Shown here: positions 11,020 through 21,258 of the stretch, in pieces
How positions within the stretch are numbered: position 1 is the stretch's first letter
Layout of the letters: each line of letters starts with the position of its first letter
Assembly (NCBI GenBank): GCA_009103225.1
Contig: RHPI01001715.1
Span: 779,836 to 802,881 of the forward strand
Reading direction: 5' to 3'
Source: Chlorokybus atmophyticus
Taxonomy: Eukaryota; Streptophyta; Chlorokybophyceae; Chlorokybales; Chlorokybaceae
Length of the DNA stretch: 23,046 bases
The notes under the pieces: model-generated
Databases searched by the model: none
What the model was told of the DNA's origin: nothing
The model's input: only the letters and a program-made list of their open reading frames with translations
Position numbers and translations under genes: made by a program

Positions 11020-11061
11020 CTTCACTTAACGTGTTAGTGAAGCGAAGCACGTTAAGTGAAG
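11020..11061. repeat. Perfect 14-bp inverted repeat, 14-nt loop
   Basis: CTTCACTTAACGTG (11020-11033) is exactly complementary to CACGTTAAGTGAAG (11048-11061). The loop itself contains GTGAAGCGAAG, a partial copy of the arm. Function unknown. Confidence 0.8.
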
Positions 11062-11717
11062 CAAAGGGCATGAGGAATATTGCACATTTGAGCAAATGCT
11101 CTGGTGGTAAATCATATTTGAGATGCATTTTAGACACGGCTTTGAATTGTACAAATGGCAAGTTTTCAGAGATTTTTTATGTTTAGCCATTGAATGCGTG
11201 CTGTTCAACATCCAGTGGGCGGCAGTGGGAAGTTTGCGGCCTGGTGACATTAACACGAGCTATTGCATGCTTTGATGGAAAAGAGGATGAGCAGCCATTC
11301 CGCTCAGTTACCGAGAATTAAACTCAATCAAATTGAAGTTACGTGAGGCGAAGGGCGACATGAGAGTTCTCTTTATTTCTCTCTCACATTTTATTGAGAT
11401 TACATCATATAGTCTTCAATTTAAGCACGTTGCTAACATAATTTGCGTTGGTAAATGATGATGGCGATGTTTAACCATTTGGTGAGTCAACATGCATATA
11501 GCATCAAAATTAACTCTTATGCGCTGCAGTGCGGCGCATATCAACGACGTTTTGAATGACGACCTACTGGCTCAACTTTTCCACGAGCTTACATAACACG
11601 TAATAAATTACTCATATAGTCGTATATATATGTCATATATAACAACACATCTAAGGTTGAATATGACAATCAGAGCAGGCGTGAACAAACGGCTAACATC
11701 TGACCTAATTGCAGCTA

Positions 11718-11721
<4 letters not shown>

Positions 11722-11775
<54 letters not shown>
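11722..11775. repeat. (GA)27 microsatellite
   Basis: An uninterrupted GA dinucleotide run of about 54 bases in the gene-free stretch, ended by GACAGAG. Confidence 0.95.
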
Positions 11776-11781
<6 letters not shown>

Positions 11782-12048
11782 TGAGCTAGGCCTAACCTAA
11801 GCACGTAGATTGCTTATGCATGTTAATACGCCTGTGGAACGCACCGTCAGGTAGTTGCCAACAGCAACCACCTCTCGCTTGCCGTGCCCGCCATGATGGC
11901 GATGCCATTACGTGTGCCAAGCCACACGTCAAACGTAGGACATTAACTCAAATTTGATGGTCGATTGTCGGGCCTGCTCCAGTCAGTCGATCAGCGCCTG
12001 TGGTGCTTGATTGATTGCGCCATACATGCCGCCTAGCTGCACCGTTTA

Positions 12049-12074
12049 CCCCCCCCCCCCCCCCCCCCCCCCCC
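12049..12074. repeat. Run of 26 C next to an unresolved base
   Basis: A C homopolymer followed by A and an N at 12076. Length is likely uncertain, since sequencers and assemblers misjudge such runs. Confidence 0.9.
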
Positions 12075-14150
12075 ANCAGATGAGGTGCATAAGGTATCAT
12101 ACCTTTAAAAGCTTAATAGTGGACGGTTGTGCGTGTGCAAAGCAAAGAACACCAACAACTCAATAACAACAAGGCACAAGCAAGACATTTTATGGGGGCC
12201 CAAAGCATCGGTCTAACAGGGAGATTATGACACAATTTCTTAAAAAACAATGTGAGTACACCAGGGCGGGGAAATGCTGGGCAAGGCAGGACAAGGGCAA
12301 GTGGTTACCACTTAGACACCATTTCTACATCATTACCCATTGGTAATATCCGATGATGTAGAATGCAGTGCCCAACGACTGATGACCGCATTTTTGCGCG
12401 TGTTCGCATGCACGCGTCATATGGCGCGCCTCGACGACTTTTTGATAACTTACCTCGAAAATGGCTTCGTGTCTGGTTGTGTACATTAATACCTACTCTT
12501 ATACCTTTCTCAAGTACGTTTTATTTACATGTTTCATTCATCACGTACATGTGGGCAATAGTGTTGCACATACAAACATACTAAATCATCAGCTATATAT
12601 GTTGCATTGTTAGCGTCATGTGGAGATTGGCTCCACTTAATTTATCCACGCACATTGAAAGTTCAACCAATTCTATTATATAAAAATTCCGATATTGCAC
12701 ATGTCACGTAACATGTGCAATGACGGATTTAAGGCGGCACTTGGTGCCGCGATATACTGCGGTGTCTCCAATGTGCTTAGCATGCCTTACATGCAACACA
12801 CGAGCCGCATCGCATACATTTGTTGAACACTTGTACGTTTGCATTAATCGGATGAAGCCATCTTATGAGTCCTTCCCCTCTGTCTTTTTAAATGTTATTG
12901 CTAAAAGAACACAAACGTCTAATAATGGCGCAAATTATTGGTTTGTGTTTTTTTGTTGCCAGATTGGTGCTATGATATACTTGCATTCAAATACGCTTAA
13001 ATTTGATTAAGTTTTAACAACGAGTCATTCTTTGCTGACAAACTTGGCATCAGTATACACTCAGAGCTGCTGCATAAAAACCATCATATACATGTCATAG
13101 GAATCATCTCTTATGTTGCGAGGAGGCCTGTGTGCCGAGCAAGTCGTACCCATGCTTGATAGCTGAGAGAGACAGTGTGCAGCGCAAAAATGTGTGTTTC
13201 ATCCCAGAAGTTATGGGATGTGGTGACTGTGTGATGGTGCAACCGCTGTATGTATGATGGCATGATAGTGAGCACGCACATTGTGGATGAACTTGTGTGC
13301 ACCTGTTGCACAGATAATGGTTATGCAATAGCCGTACCCCTGCATGAGCATGTCAACCTCCATCAAGCATTGTAGTTACGTAGCCGGGCATAGTGGTAAT
13401 CAAATCGATGAAAACACTGTCAGCCCAAAAATCTTTGCAATCAATGAAAGCGGACTGTTATTTTACATCAACTTGATAAAATGCATTACAATAGCGCAAG
13501 CACAGCATTAAGTATGGAATAATGTAATCCGTTTGATAGTTGGGCAGGCAAAGTGTGGCAACCATGTGCTCTGCACAGGTATTCAAGGCTATGCGTTATA
13601 CATATCACATTGCAAGCACGTGCTGAACGGATCCATCTTACGATCACCACCCTGTGTAGCAACATCAGTGTAGCTTGATTATGAACTATTGCAATGTCGC
13701 AGATGTGGAGTTTGAGCGTACTATTGAACATCAAGAACCCCAGCTCCACAACCACAGCATACATTAGCCAAGACCACCTACTCTATCTTGGTGGAAATGG
13801 AACAGCGCAACCCAAAGTAACCAGCACCACATGTCACATGTTACAAAACTTCTGCGAATACGTAAGTATTTGTTGATACTTCGTTTAAAAAACTCAATCA
13901 TTCAAGTGCAATTTTTCTGCTTAATCCAACACCCTAGTTTTCAAGCATGCAAAGTGTATATCTCGCTGTGCACAACGCACGTTGAATGGCAACCAATATC
14001 TTATGTCGACCACTTGTTGAAGTCATGCAACGTTACAAGTCATTGTGATTAGCGCAATGTCTGGCCCCTCATTGAAAATTTAACAACATCAATTCTACTG
14101 CAGAAGCAGCCTTGATGAGGGCAAACTACTACTACTACTTACAGGGAACT

Positions 14151-17100
14151 CTACGCGTGCTTGGGTTTTTTGACCTGCTGTGAAGTGCCTGGTTGCTGCT
14201 GATGTGCTGGTTCCTGCTGTTGTGGCTGCGGTTGCAGCTGGTGGTGGTGGACCCCAGCCGACTTGGGAGTGGCGTTGTACTGCCCAATCGGCATAAATAA
14301 AAAGCCCTTGGGTAGAGCTCTGTTGGTGATATTAGCTTCTTCTGGCGTCATCAAGCGCTCGTCGGGTCTCATGTCTTCCTCCTGTATAACAGATGTGTTG
14401 GAAATATGTGTTGACACATGCAGCCTGCAACGTAGCTTATGGCAGGACAAGCACGAGGCAGACGGTTGCATTGTCTGATGCTCACCCCTGGTCTGTGGCG
14501 TTTCAACAGGGTAGCGGGTGAAGGGGATGTGAGAAAGCCTGGAGAGTACATGCCTGCGGGAAGGGGCATGGGCAGCTGTAACCTTGGGGGAGCGTGCTGC
14601 GCATAATGACGCATGAGAACAGTTGCCCTACACGCGCACAGGTTGTCTACTTTGCCATGAACACCAAACCTGCTGAAGCGTGCTGAGGGGAATGGCTGGC
14701 GCAGGCACAGCTCGGGGTAGCGGTGGAAGTGCGACTTGCTGTTCATCCAACTTTTGCCTGCCAACTTTGTTGACGCCTGGCTGCACTGGTTCAGCGCCAG
14801 GCATATGCAACAATGGTGGCGCTGCTTGACCTGCAAAGCGAAAGTTTACAACACAAACTGACGCGAGTGTCGCAGTTTGGCACAGGTCATCAAGTGTTGC
14901 ACAACCTCTTGCAAACTGGTACACAAGCTTACCATCAGAAGTTGATGCGCCATCTTTTCGTGCCATGGCCGGAGTGCCGCGACGCTTGGATGTACCCCAA
15001 CCAGATTGTGCCGAGCCACCAGGTGTAGCAGCAGCAGTGGCGTCTGCAGGCGCTGCGATTGCAGCTGCTTGCAAGCGGCCCGCAAAGGCATCACCAGACG
15101 CCTTGACGATCTCATGCTGAAACAACCTTGAGTTAGCATGCGCACAGCGGCAGTAACACAACCACAGTTAATGGAGGCAAATTACCTTGATCCGCTCACG
15201 CCGAACCACTCTTTCACACAACAACTGCACACGCTCGAGATCCAAGCGTATGCGCTTGAGCAATGCGAGCTCCTCCAAACTGTCTTGGACTTGCGAGTCG
15301 ACCTGTAATGAAGTTCAGGACAACAGTATTTGGACGAAATCCCATGCGAGAATGAGGGACGGATATTGCTACATGTTTAGAAAGGCTCATATTACCTTAG
15401 CGCGCAGAAGTGGTGAGTGCCGATGACAGTAGATTCTTCGCAAGAACCTCCCTCCCGACAATTCCTTTACAGACATGTACAAGCCAGTGCGTCTCGCACA
15501 CAGCGGATGCAGGCCATGCATGCAGTGGCCGAAGTTGCACTGCAGAATAATGTGAAATCAGTTCAAACTTAACCAAGTAGATTTGCCTGAGCGACATAGT
15601 CTACTCTTTGTATATCATTACCTTCAAGCAGGCACCCTCCTGCCTCCGGCAGACTTCACAGAGCAATGTCCATCTTTCTTCTGGGACATCGGCCTGCACA
15701 TCAAAGGCATGTCAGGACAATGCATTCACGGCACAGACTGCTGATAATAAAACTGCCCCCAAAGAAAATGATAAAAGCAGGCGACACCAACCAAGAGCTT
15801 ACCAAGTTATGCGCAACTGCTGTCTCATTCCTGGCAATGCTGATTTCTGGTATCCAATCTGCACAGTATGCATGCACCCATCGCCCATCTTCAAGCTGCT
15901 TGAAAGCGCCTTTCTTGACAGGGCAGAGAACACAGTCGACACTTGCCGACAACCCTGGAACAGGATACAGCTGATCAGGTGAACATGCAGGCAAGCCTTT
16001 TATGGTCACCTGTCAAGGCACGCATCCAACACTGTTTGTTACCTGGTTGCCTTGTGCATGGTTGACACAACCATGGGCCAATATGCGAGTCTGGCACCCC
16101 ATAACAGTGGCTATGTACAGAAATGTGACATCCGTCGCAGCGACGCATGCGGTTCTGTGTGCTCCAAGCTGCCGCTCCACAGATAACACAAACCAGGTCA
16201 CCTTCGTTGTTCTGTAAACAATGCAATCCCAGTAAGACCAAAAGTCTGCCCACTGAGAACTTTTAGTAGCAGCATACCTTGAGCACCAGCTCATCCACCA
16301 TGCGCCCAGCTGGGATTGAGGGTATCTGTTGACCGAAAGCGTCCAGATTGCTTCCATCCCTGCGTACATGACCAACGCGTGACGACGCTGCGGCGGTGGC
16401 TGCCAGTTGCTTCGCTGTTTGTGCTGCCTCTCGATGACGCTTCTCCTTGCGAGCCCGGCGCGCGACTTCCTTGGCAACAGCAACAAACTGCGCTGCCTCG
16501 GCCTGTGCTTGGGCTAACAGCTGGGCTTTTTCCCGCCGTTCAGGAAGTTGCTCAAGAACCTGCTGCAGTAGTTGCGTGCAGTGGGCATGGTTGGCTTGCA
16601 GTCTGTGCAGAAGCTGTCCCTGTCGGATCAGGAGTTCTGCGGTGATGTCGTCGTCGGGTGCCAACCGAATCAGGTGCTGCGCATGTTGCAGCTGGTCAAG
16701 GGTCCTGTCTTGAGGCTCAACTGGCTCGTCCCCAATCGCCTGTATGGACGCGCCGATCAACGACTCCCTTAACTCTTTGTTCTCTGCCATGGCCATGGCA
16801 GAGCGCTTCCGCTTGCACTGTGCAGGTGCATTTTCTGTACCGCATCGCCCTTTTTTCCAGACTAGGCATACAGAGCAGCGAGCAGGAGTGGGTGGTGTGG
16901 TGGCGCGGCTAGGGGTATCAGGCTGTGAGAGTGGCTTGGCAAAAGCGGCTCCTGCATCACTGCGGAAGGCGTCTAAGCGGTTGGGAGTGGTTGGACGCAA
17001 AGCGCTGGATGTCTCTTGGTCTTGATCAAAGTCCATAGGAAAGGGGTCACTCATTGTATCAGAAACTGGGGACGTGACACGCATGTGCTCGTCCGCGCGA

Positions 17101-20100
17101 TGTGGCTGCTGGAACAGCAGCTGTATATATGCATGCACAAGTCCATGCCTCCTAGCTGAATCCGCTGACACAATTGGAGCCTTGTTGTGTACAGGGGATG
17201 GACTACTACGACCAAGCGGACTGGCAAACTGAAGCGCAAACATGGTGCGTGGTGACCCTGGCGTAGCAACTTCTGTTGCGTTGGGGCCATCAAGGGCAAT
17301 GGGTGGTTGCAGACCAGGTGTCAACAATGGCGCTGACGCAGCATCAGTAGTTGGATGTGTGTCAAGCTGTGACGAACGAGTGTTACGCACCACACATTGT
17401 GTGCAACCCACATGCAGAGACTCTTTCAGTCACTAGCTCACCATTGAAGGAACTACACCACCGTCCATGCTTGCCATGGAGGCTGGAGGTAGAAAGCCCG
17501 CTGCCTGCAAGCCACAGATATCACCAATGGAATACGCATGATGATGATGGGCTATGAGAGAACAGTTGCTGCTGCCATGCCTGGAAACTCTGTGCTGGTG
17601 GTGTTTGGCGCCCTTTGCTGCGAGACTTGGGGCCAACCAAAGATCGCGGACGAGCAGCGCAGACTGGCTCCAACCAGGCGGCAAGCTTTGCTCGCATGAT
17701 TGGCAATGTTTTCTTGTATCGTCCCTGCATGACTTGATGAGCTATCTCCAATTTACTATTTTCATGAGTAAAATGCTTCAACTGATGTAAGTGCAGTGGC
17801 CCTGCGTACCTGCATCCAGTGTGACAGCTGACTCTGGCTAGTGCCAAGCTGCTTTGCAACCTGGGTTTGCTTCAAACCGCAATCATTCAGGGCCTGTGCC
17901 GCAACAAGGGTGTGAGCAACATCGCACGGCAACAACTGCCTTCGCAAAGGTTACAGTACCTGCTTTGCAAGTGCAATCAGTCGCACGGGTTCTAAAACAG
18001 CCAAAAGACGAGCAGGAGACTGGTCAAACTCTTGTCGACCGCTTGATCCCACATATACAACCTCCATTTTCTCCATGCCACGGCCTTGAGGTGCAACAGA
18101 CTGTCCCATCCCAGAAATAGGCGAAGCAAGACCATGTGTATCATCAGGCACAATGACCGCAGTTTCAATAGTAGCGCCTGGGATCTCTGCTGTGACTGCT
18201 TGAGCGTCACTACCATCTCGCAAGCTGCTCATGTCTGTGTTGCCTGCTGGGGACAAGTGCTGTGCAGCATTGGTAGGCACGGCACCTTCTGATGCAGGTG
18301 CTGCATAAAACCCATTCACAAGGTGATCACCGCGTGGGACAGCTTCAACTTCAGGCGCTGATTGCGTCATAGCAACCGCTTGCGTATCCTGCATGACCCC
18401 TGGCAGCATGCTGCCAGTTTGCAACTCTGCTTGACTTAACCAGCTGGCCACGTCGTCTCGCTTGTTCAGGGAATCCCCTGCAGCTGATGCACCTTGCAAA
18501 GACTGCAACTTGACCCAATGCTTTCCACAGTACGACCGCAGCTCCAGCTGTTGAACAAGCAATATTTCAACAACGTGATTTGACAGGTAAGCATCAGCTA
18601 CGAATGACACCATGTTTGCAAAAGTTCATGCTTTCTGAACCTCACATTTTCGCCTCGTGGACCGCTGACTACTTCCATGCGAACGCCAGCGCGCCGGGCA
18701 CACGTTGCATGGTAGGAGACTGCACAATGGCCTGCAAGGGATGCGATTATGTCTATATAAGCACAGTAAGGACATTTGGCACCAACTTGACCAAAAACAA
18801 ACTGAGGACGTCGAACACTGCATACCATAGCAACATTGTATGCACGCTCCCTGGCGTTGACGACACAGCGTGCAGACCAACTTCCATCGCTCCCTTGCCA
18901 CAGCATGCAAGTTGTCCACTGGTTCCATTGCGTCTGTGTCCTCGATGTATGTTTCTGGAACCCACTGAGCACAGAAAAGATGCGCCCAGTGCACGTGTCC
19001 CCATGGGCTACCATCTGGGTTGTCAGCAGCCAGCGTCGTGGGCTTCAAAGCACCTCCTGGGACTGAGCAGAGCACGCACTGGCAGGGCAATGGCGGGGGT
19101 CTGCGCTCACATCGTGCGCACAACCAAGGGCCAGAGGGGACAATGGAGATTCCATAGCACTGCTGGTGGACTGGCACGTTGCAGCAGTCGCAGAAGACGA
19201 TCAAATTGCCATCTTCAGACTCGAGCTCCCCGCATACATCACAAGCAGCGGTCATGGACTCCTGTGGAGAGATGACGGAGGTAATTTGCTCCTCGGCGGC
19301 CCTTGCAGTCAGCACAGCAGTCCTCTTCAAAGCAGGGCTGCCTGCCATGGCTCTGCGCTTGGCAGAAGACGCCGAGCGCTGTGCCCCTGGATTGAAAGCT
19401 GCGTCTTCAGCTTCCCATTGCTGCCGGTAATGGCCTCCAAGAAATGGCAGTTTGAAGTCGGGGTCATCGATAATATCATGTGAAGTGGCAAGCAGGGGCT
19501 GCAAATCCGCAGCCGTAACATCCCTGAAATAGTCCTCCATGTACTGCCAGAATCTGTTCTTATCAATCTGCACTCCGTCGCCAGCACCTCCATCGCCACT
19601 GACAACTCCTTGGATGGGCCGAGGCTCTTGTGGATCAAATCTAGACTTTGTCGGCACGTTGCGCTTGGCACCGCCAAGCATAACGCTGCATTTACAGCGC
19701 AATTGTCAGTGACCAGCAATGCAATGTATTGGCCACATATGCAATGCGCGTGGCTTGCCTGGGAGCAGGGGAGGAAGCTCGAGAAGGCAGTGCTGTGGGT
19801 AAAAGAGATGCAGATGGGTAATCCCACTCCGCCAACCCAGTTGGCAGTGGCAGAGTTGCAGCCATGGTGCTGTTGTTGACAACACCAGAAGAAACCAAAG
19901 TGCGCACCTGACGACACAGACAATGTAATCTCATTACCGATGTCATATAGATTTGCGAGGCATCACCCCAGGAGAATCTGAAACAGCAGACAGCATTTGC
20001 AAGCTCCAGTTTCATTTACATCATGAAAATGTAAGCAAGTGACAAGGAATCAACACAGACACAGCTCAGATATAATGAGTGCTCTACATGAACCTGTAGA

Positions 20101-20655
20101 AATGTCGAAAGTCAGGATTTAGATGTATGTATGTACATGGTTATTGTGTGGCAGCGTAATGCATTGTGTTGTACGCTGCATGCCCGCAACCCTTAAGAGC
20201 AGACGACATTTTTCTGGTGCTGACCTCACAGACATTACCTATCCGCGATGCTGAACACGTTCAAGAACAATGCAAGGAGAACCACCGATCACTAAGCGTT
20301 CCAACCTTGAATGTTGATTGCAACAATTTCTTGAGTGTTAAGCTAATCACTTGCAATCGTGCATGCTGTTGAAAATGCAGAGTGTTGATGTGGACAGGCA
20401 CGATTGCACACAACAAGCTATGTGAGCAACAGTCCTTCGACATGCATGCATGCCAGGACGATTGCCATTCCTATACTTTGGCCCTCCCATGCATGTAGAG
20501 ACCACCCAGACCCTCTTACTGACTGCAATATGGGATCAACATGCATACATGCGTACATGCTATCGTGGTAGGCGCTGGTCATGGAGGGAAAAGCCAGTGA
20601 ATGCATGTACCTGCTGGAACACATCTTCTTGTCCCGAGGTCATGGACGTGGTCAT
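14151..20655 (-). CDS. Double PHD-ePHD (PZP) chromatin reader with HTH, 18 exons, about 1,463 aa
   Basis: A probable nuclear histone reader. Exons: 20655-20611, 19907-19759, 19685-18826, 18731-18646, 18547-17960, 17893-17810, 17724-17638, 17504-17442, 17366-16278, 16211-16043, 15954-15803, 15693-15622, 15539-15396, 15302-15186, 15116-14933, 14830-14670, 14596-14486, 14381-14151. Domains: PZP 1 (213-390), helix-turn-helix (577-629), Cys4 cluster (818-838) before KRKRS, Gln/Ala-rich coiled coil (about 870-980), PZP 2 (1025-1189), BRPF/JADE-like helix (1197-1235), Gln/Pro-rich tail. All phases fit. Intron 2 is GC-AG (19758-19686). The exon 7/8 junction is unresolved: 17638/17504 or 17589/17482, both in frame. 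Start: the ATG at 20655 follows an in-frame TAG and joins in phase over a 703-nt intron; the alternative is the ATG at 19865 (1,434 aa). The closest known architecture is BRPF/JADE/AF10, which carry one PZP. It could be two fused genes, but intron phases are continuous throughout. Confidence 0.8.
15186..15302 (-). other. BRPF/JADE-like basic helix after PZP 2
   Basis: One exon encodes a helix containing [20 protein letters not shown] followed by RERIK. It resembles the LRQDLERVRNL..MVxRRE helix that follows the PZP in BRPF and JADE proteins, where it belongs to the region contacting MYST acetyltransferase complexes. This supports a link of module 2 with that family. Confidence 0.65.
15417..16190 (-). 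other. PZP module 2 (PHD, zinc knuckle, extended PHD)
   Basis: [37 protein letters not shown] (C1025-C1069). Knuckle: CVLC (1081-1084). e[35 protein letters not shown] (a 72-nt exon, 15622-15693), [20 protein letters not shown], and IYCHRH. It is spread over four exons with all zinc ligands kept, and is clearly diverged from module 1 rather than a fresh duplicate. Confidence 0.9.
17638..17893 (-). other. Spliced helix-turn-helix segment in the PHD protein
   Basis: Two small exons join to read [20 protein letters not shown] followed by [20 protein letters not shown]. The pattern (QxxVAxxLGxSQSxLSxW, then a basic GRYKKT turn and a helix) resembles lambda-repressor or homeodomain-type DNA-binding helices. 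The acceptor at 17725 was chosen over one at 17782 because the latter would leave a 28-nt intron. Confidence 0.6.
18518..19243 (-). other. PZP module 1 (PHD, zinc knuckle, extended PHD)
   Basis: [16 protein letters not shown], then [15 protein letters not shown] and GPWLCARC (C213-C257 of the long model). Knuckle: CQCVLC (266-271). e[26 protein letters not shown], then over an intron [12 protein letters not shown], and after a second intron RSYCGKHW, whose Cys and His close the last zinc site. In BRPF and AF10 families this unit reads the unmodified H3 tail. All expected zinc ligands are visible. Confidence 0.9.
19686..19758 (-). other. GC-AG intron (73 nt) in the PHD gene
   Basis: The exon ends CCCAG and the intron starts GCAAGC, the usual consensus for the rare GC donor; it ends AATGCAG. 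Phase 2 on both sides requires this donor; no GT donor nearby keeps the frame. Confidence 0.7.
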
Positions 20656-21258
20656 GCGCCGCTATGCCTTTCGAAGTACAACCCTCCGAGCTGGCTGAAC
20701 TCCTAGGACTGTGACTGACTCACACCCCAAACCAGAACCCCAAAACAGCCTCCAGCCAAGCCTACGTGCCTTCCATGACGTCCGCTGGCGCAGGCCCCAA
20801 CTACTCCCTCACTTCAAGCACAGCACTACCCTCCATGCAGCAAGCCATGCTTCACTCTTTGCTCAAATAGCAAACCCTAAACAACGCCAGCCCTCAATAT
20901 TTCCCAACACCGACGTTCGTACGCCTCGCCGGCGGCGTCAGTCACCCCTTCCGTCACGGCAGAGCGGCAGGCAGCACCACAAGCACAGACAAGCGCATAC
21001 TCCGCCGCCACCGCCGCCACCACCGCCGCCGCCGACCCAAGCTTTTCACCAAAACCCTAATTCCAAACCCTAACTTTCCGAACCCTAAACGCAAGACAGA
21101 AGCCAATATGCGTTGCATTGAGCGACGGAGCAGTTAGCCAACGGTGACGAGCCCTTTACTCTGTAGGTGTCTACCCGCCAAATTTGGCAGGAGTGCTCCC
21201 TTGGTACTGTTGGGCGCTGCCAAGGGCGGCGGCAGCAGCGGCGGCGGCGGCGGCGGCA
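20656..21258. promoter_or_regulatory. Divergent promoter region with four telo-boxes
   Basis: The 603 bases between the first ATG of the PHD gene (-) and that of the next gene (+) hold AAACCCTAA at 20872-20880, 21052-21060 and 21065-21073, and AACCCTAA at 21081-21088, all in one orientation. In plants the telo-box (AAACCCTAA) lies close to the start of growth- and translation-related genes and is bound by TRB and Pur-alpha type proteins. A CCG/CCA repeat (21001-21036) lies between copies. No TATA box is obvious. A 120-codon open frame across the region looks like chance. Confidence 0.55.
21001..21036. repeat. CCG/CCA trinucleotide repeat
   Basis: About 11 CCG or CCA units in the divergent promoter, between the first and second telo-box. 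Confidence 0.85.

Larger units (their letters stand above)
8556..14150. other. AT-rich gene-free stretch between two minus-strand genes
   Basis: No protein gene, tRNA or rRNA was recognised over 5.6 kb. Open frames are short (none above about 115 codons), have no recognisable domains and are not joined by splice signals that extend them. The first few hundred bases probably hold the promoter and 5' UTR of the TTC12-like gene, and the last part the 3' UTR of the PHD gene. The interior carries simple sequence: a 29-bp palindrome (10079-10138), G and C tracts (10556-10700), a 14-bp hairpin (11020-11061), a GA repeat (11722-11775) and a 26-C run (12049-12074). Two unresolved bases (10246, 12076) sit next to C runs. 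Confidence 0.6.

Noticed and set aside
12720-13010. A 96-codon open frame in the AT-rich stretch
   Set aside because: No motif, no neighbouring exons, composition like the surrounding non-coding DNA.
14139-14143. TGTAA on the minus strand as a chlorophyte polyadenylation signal of the PHD gene
   Set aside because: It lies only 8 bases after the stop codon, implying an implausibly short 3' UTR; a chance match is likely.
8556-14150. A remnant of an autonomous transposon or virus in the gene-free stretch
   Set aside because: No reverse transcriptase, transposase, integrase or capsid-like reading was seen; only simple repeats and inverted repeats.
17782-17809. A 28-nt intron in the PHD gene
   Set aside because: In phase at both ends, but far shorter than all others; the acceptor at 17725 gives 85 nt and a better HTH reading.
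20711-21073. A 120-codon Pro/His-rich open frame on the plus strand
   Set aside because: It spans the telo-box promoter and the CCG repeat, has low complexity and no domain.
20872-21088. An interstitial telomere array
   Set aside because: Only four separate single units with different spacers, not a tandem array; telo-box promoter elements fit better.
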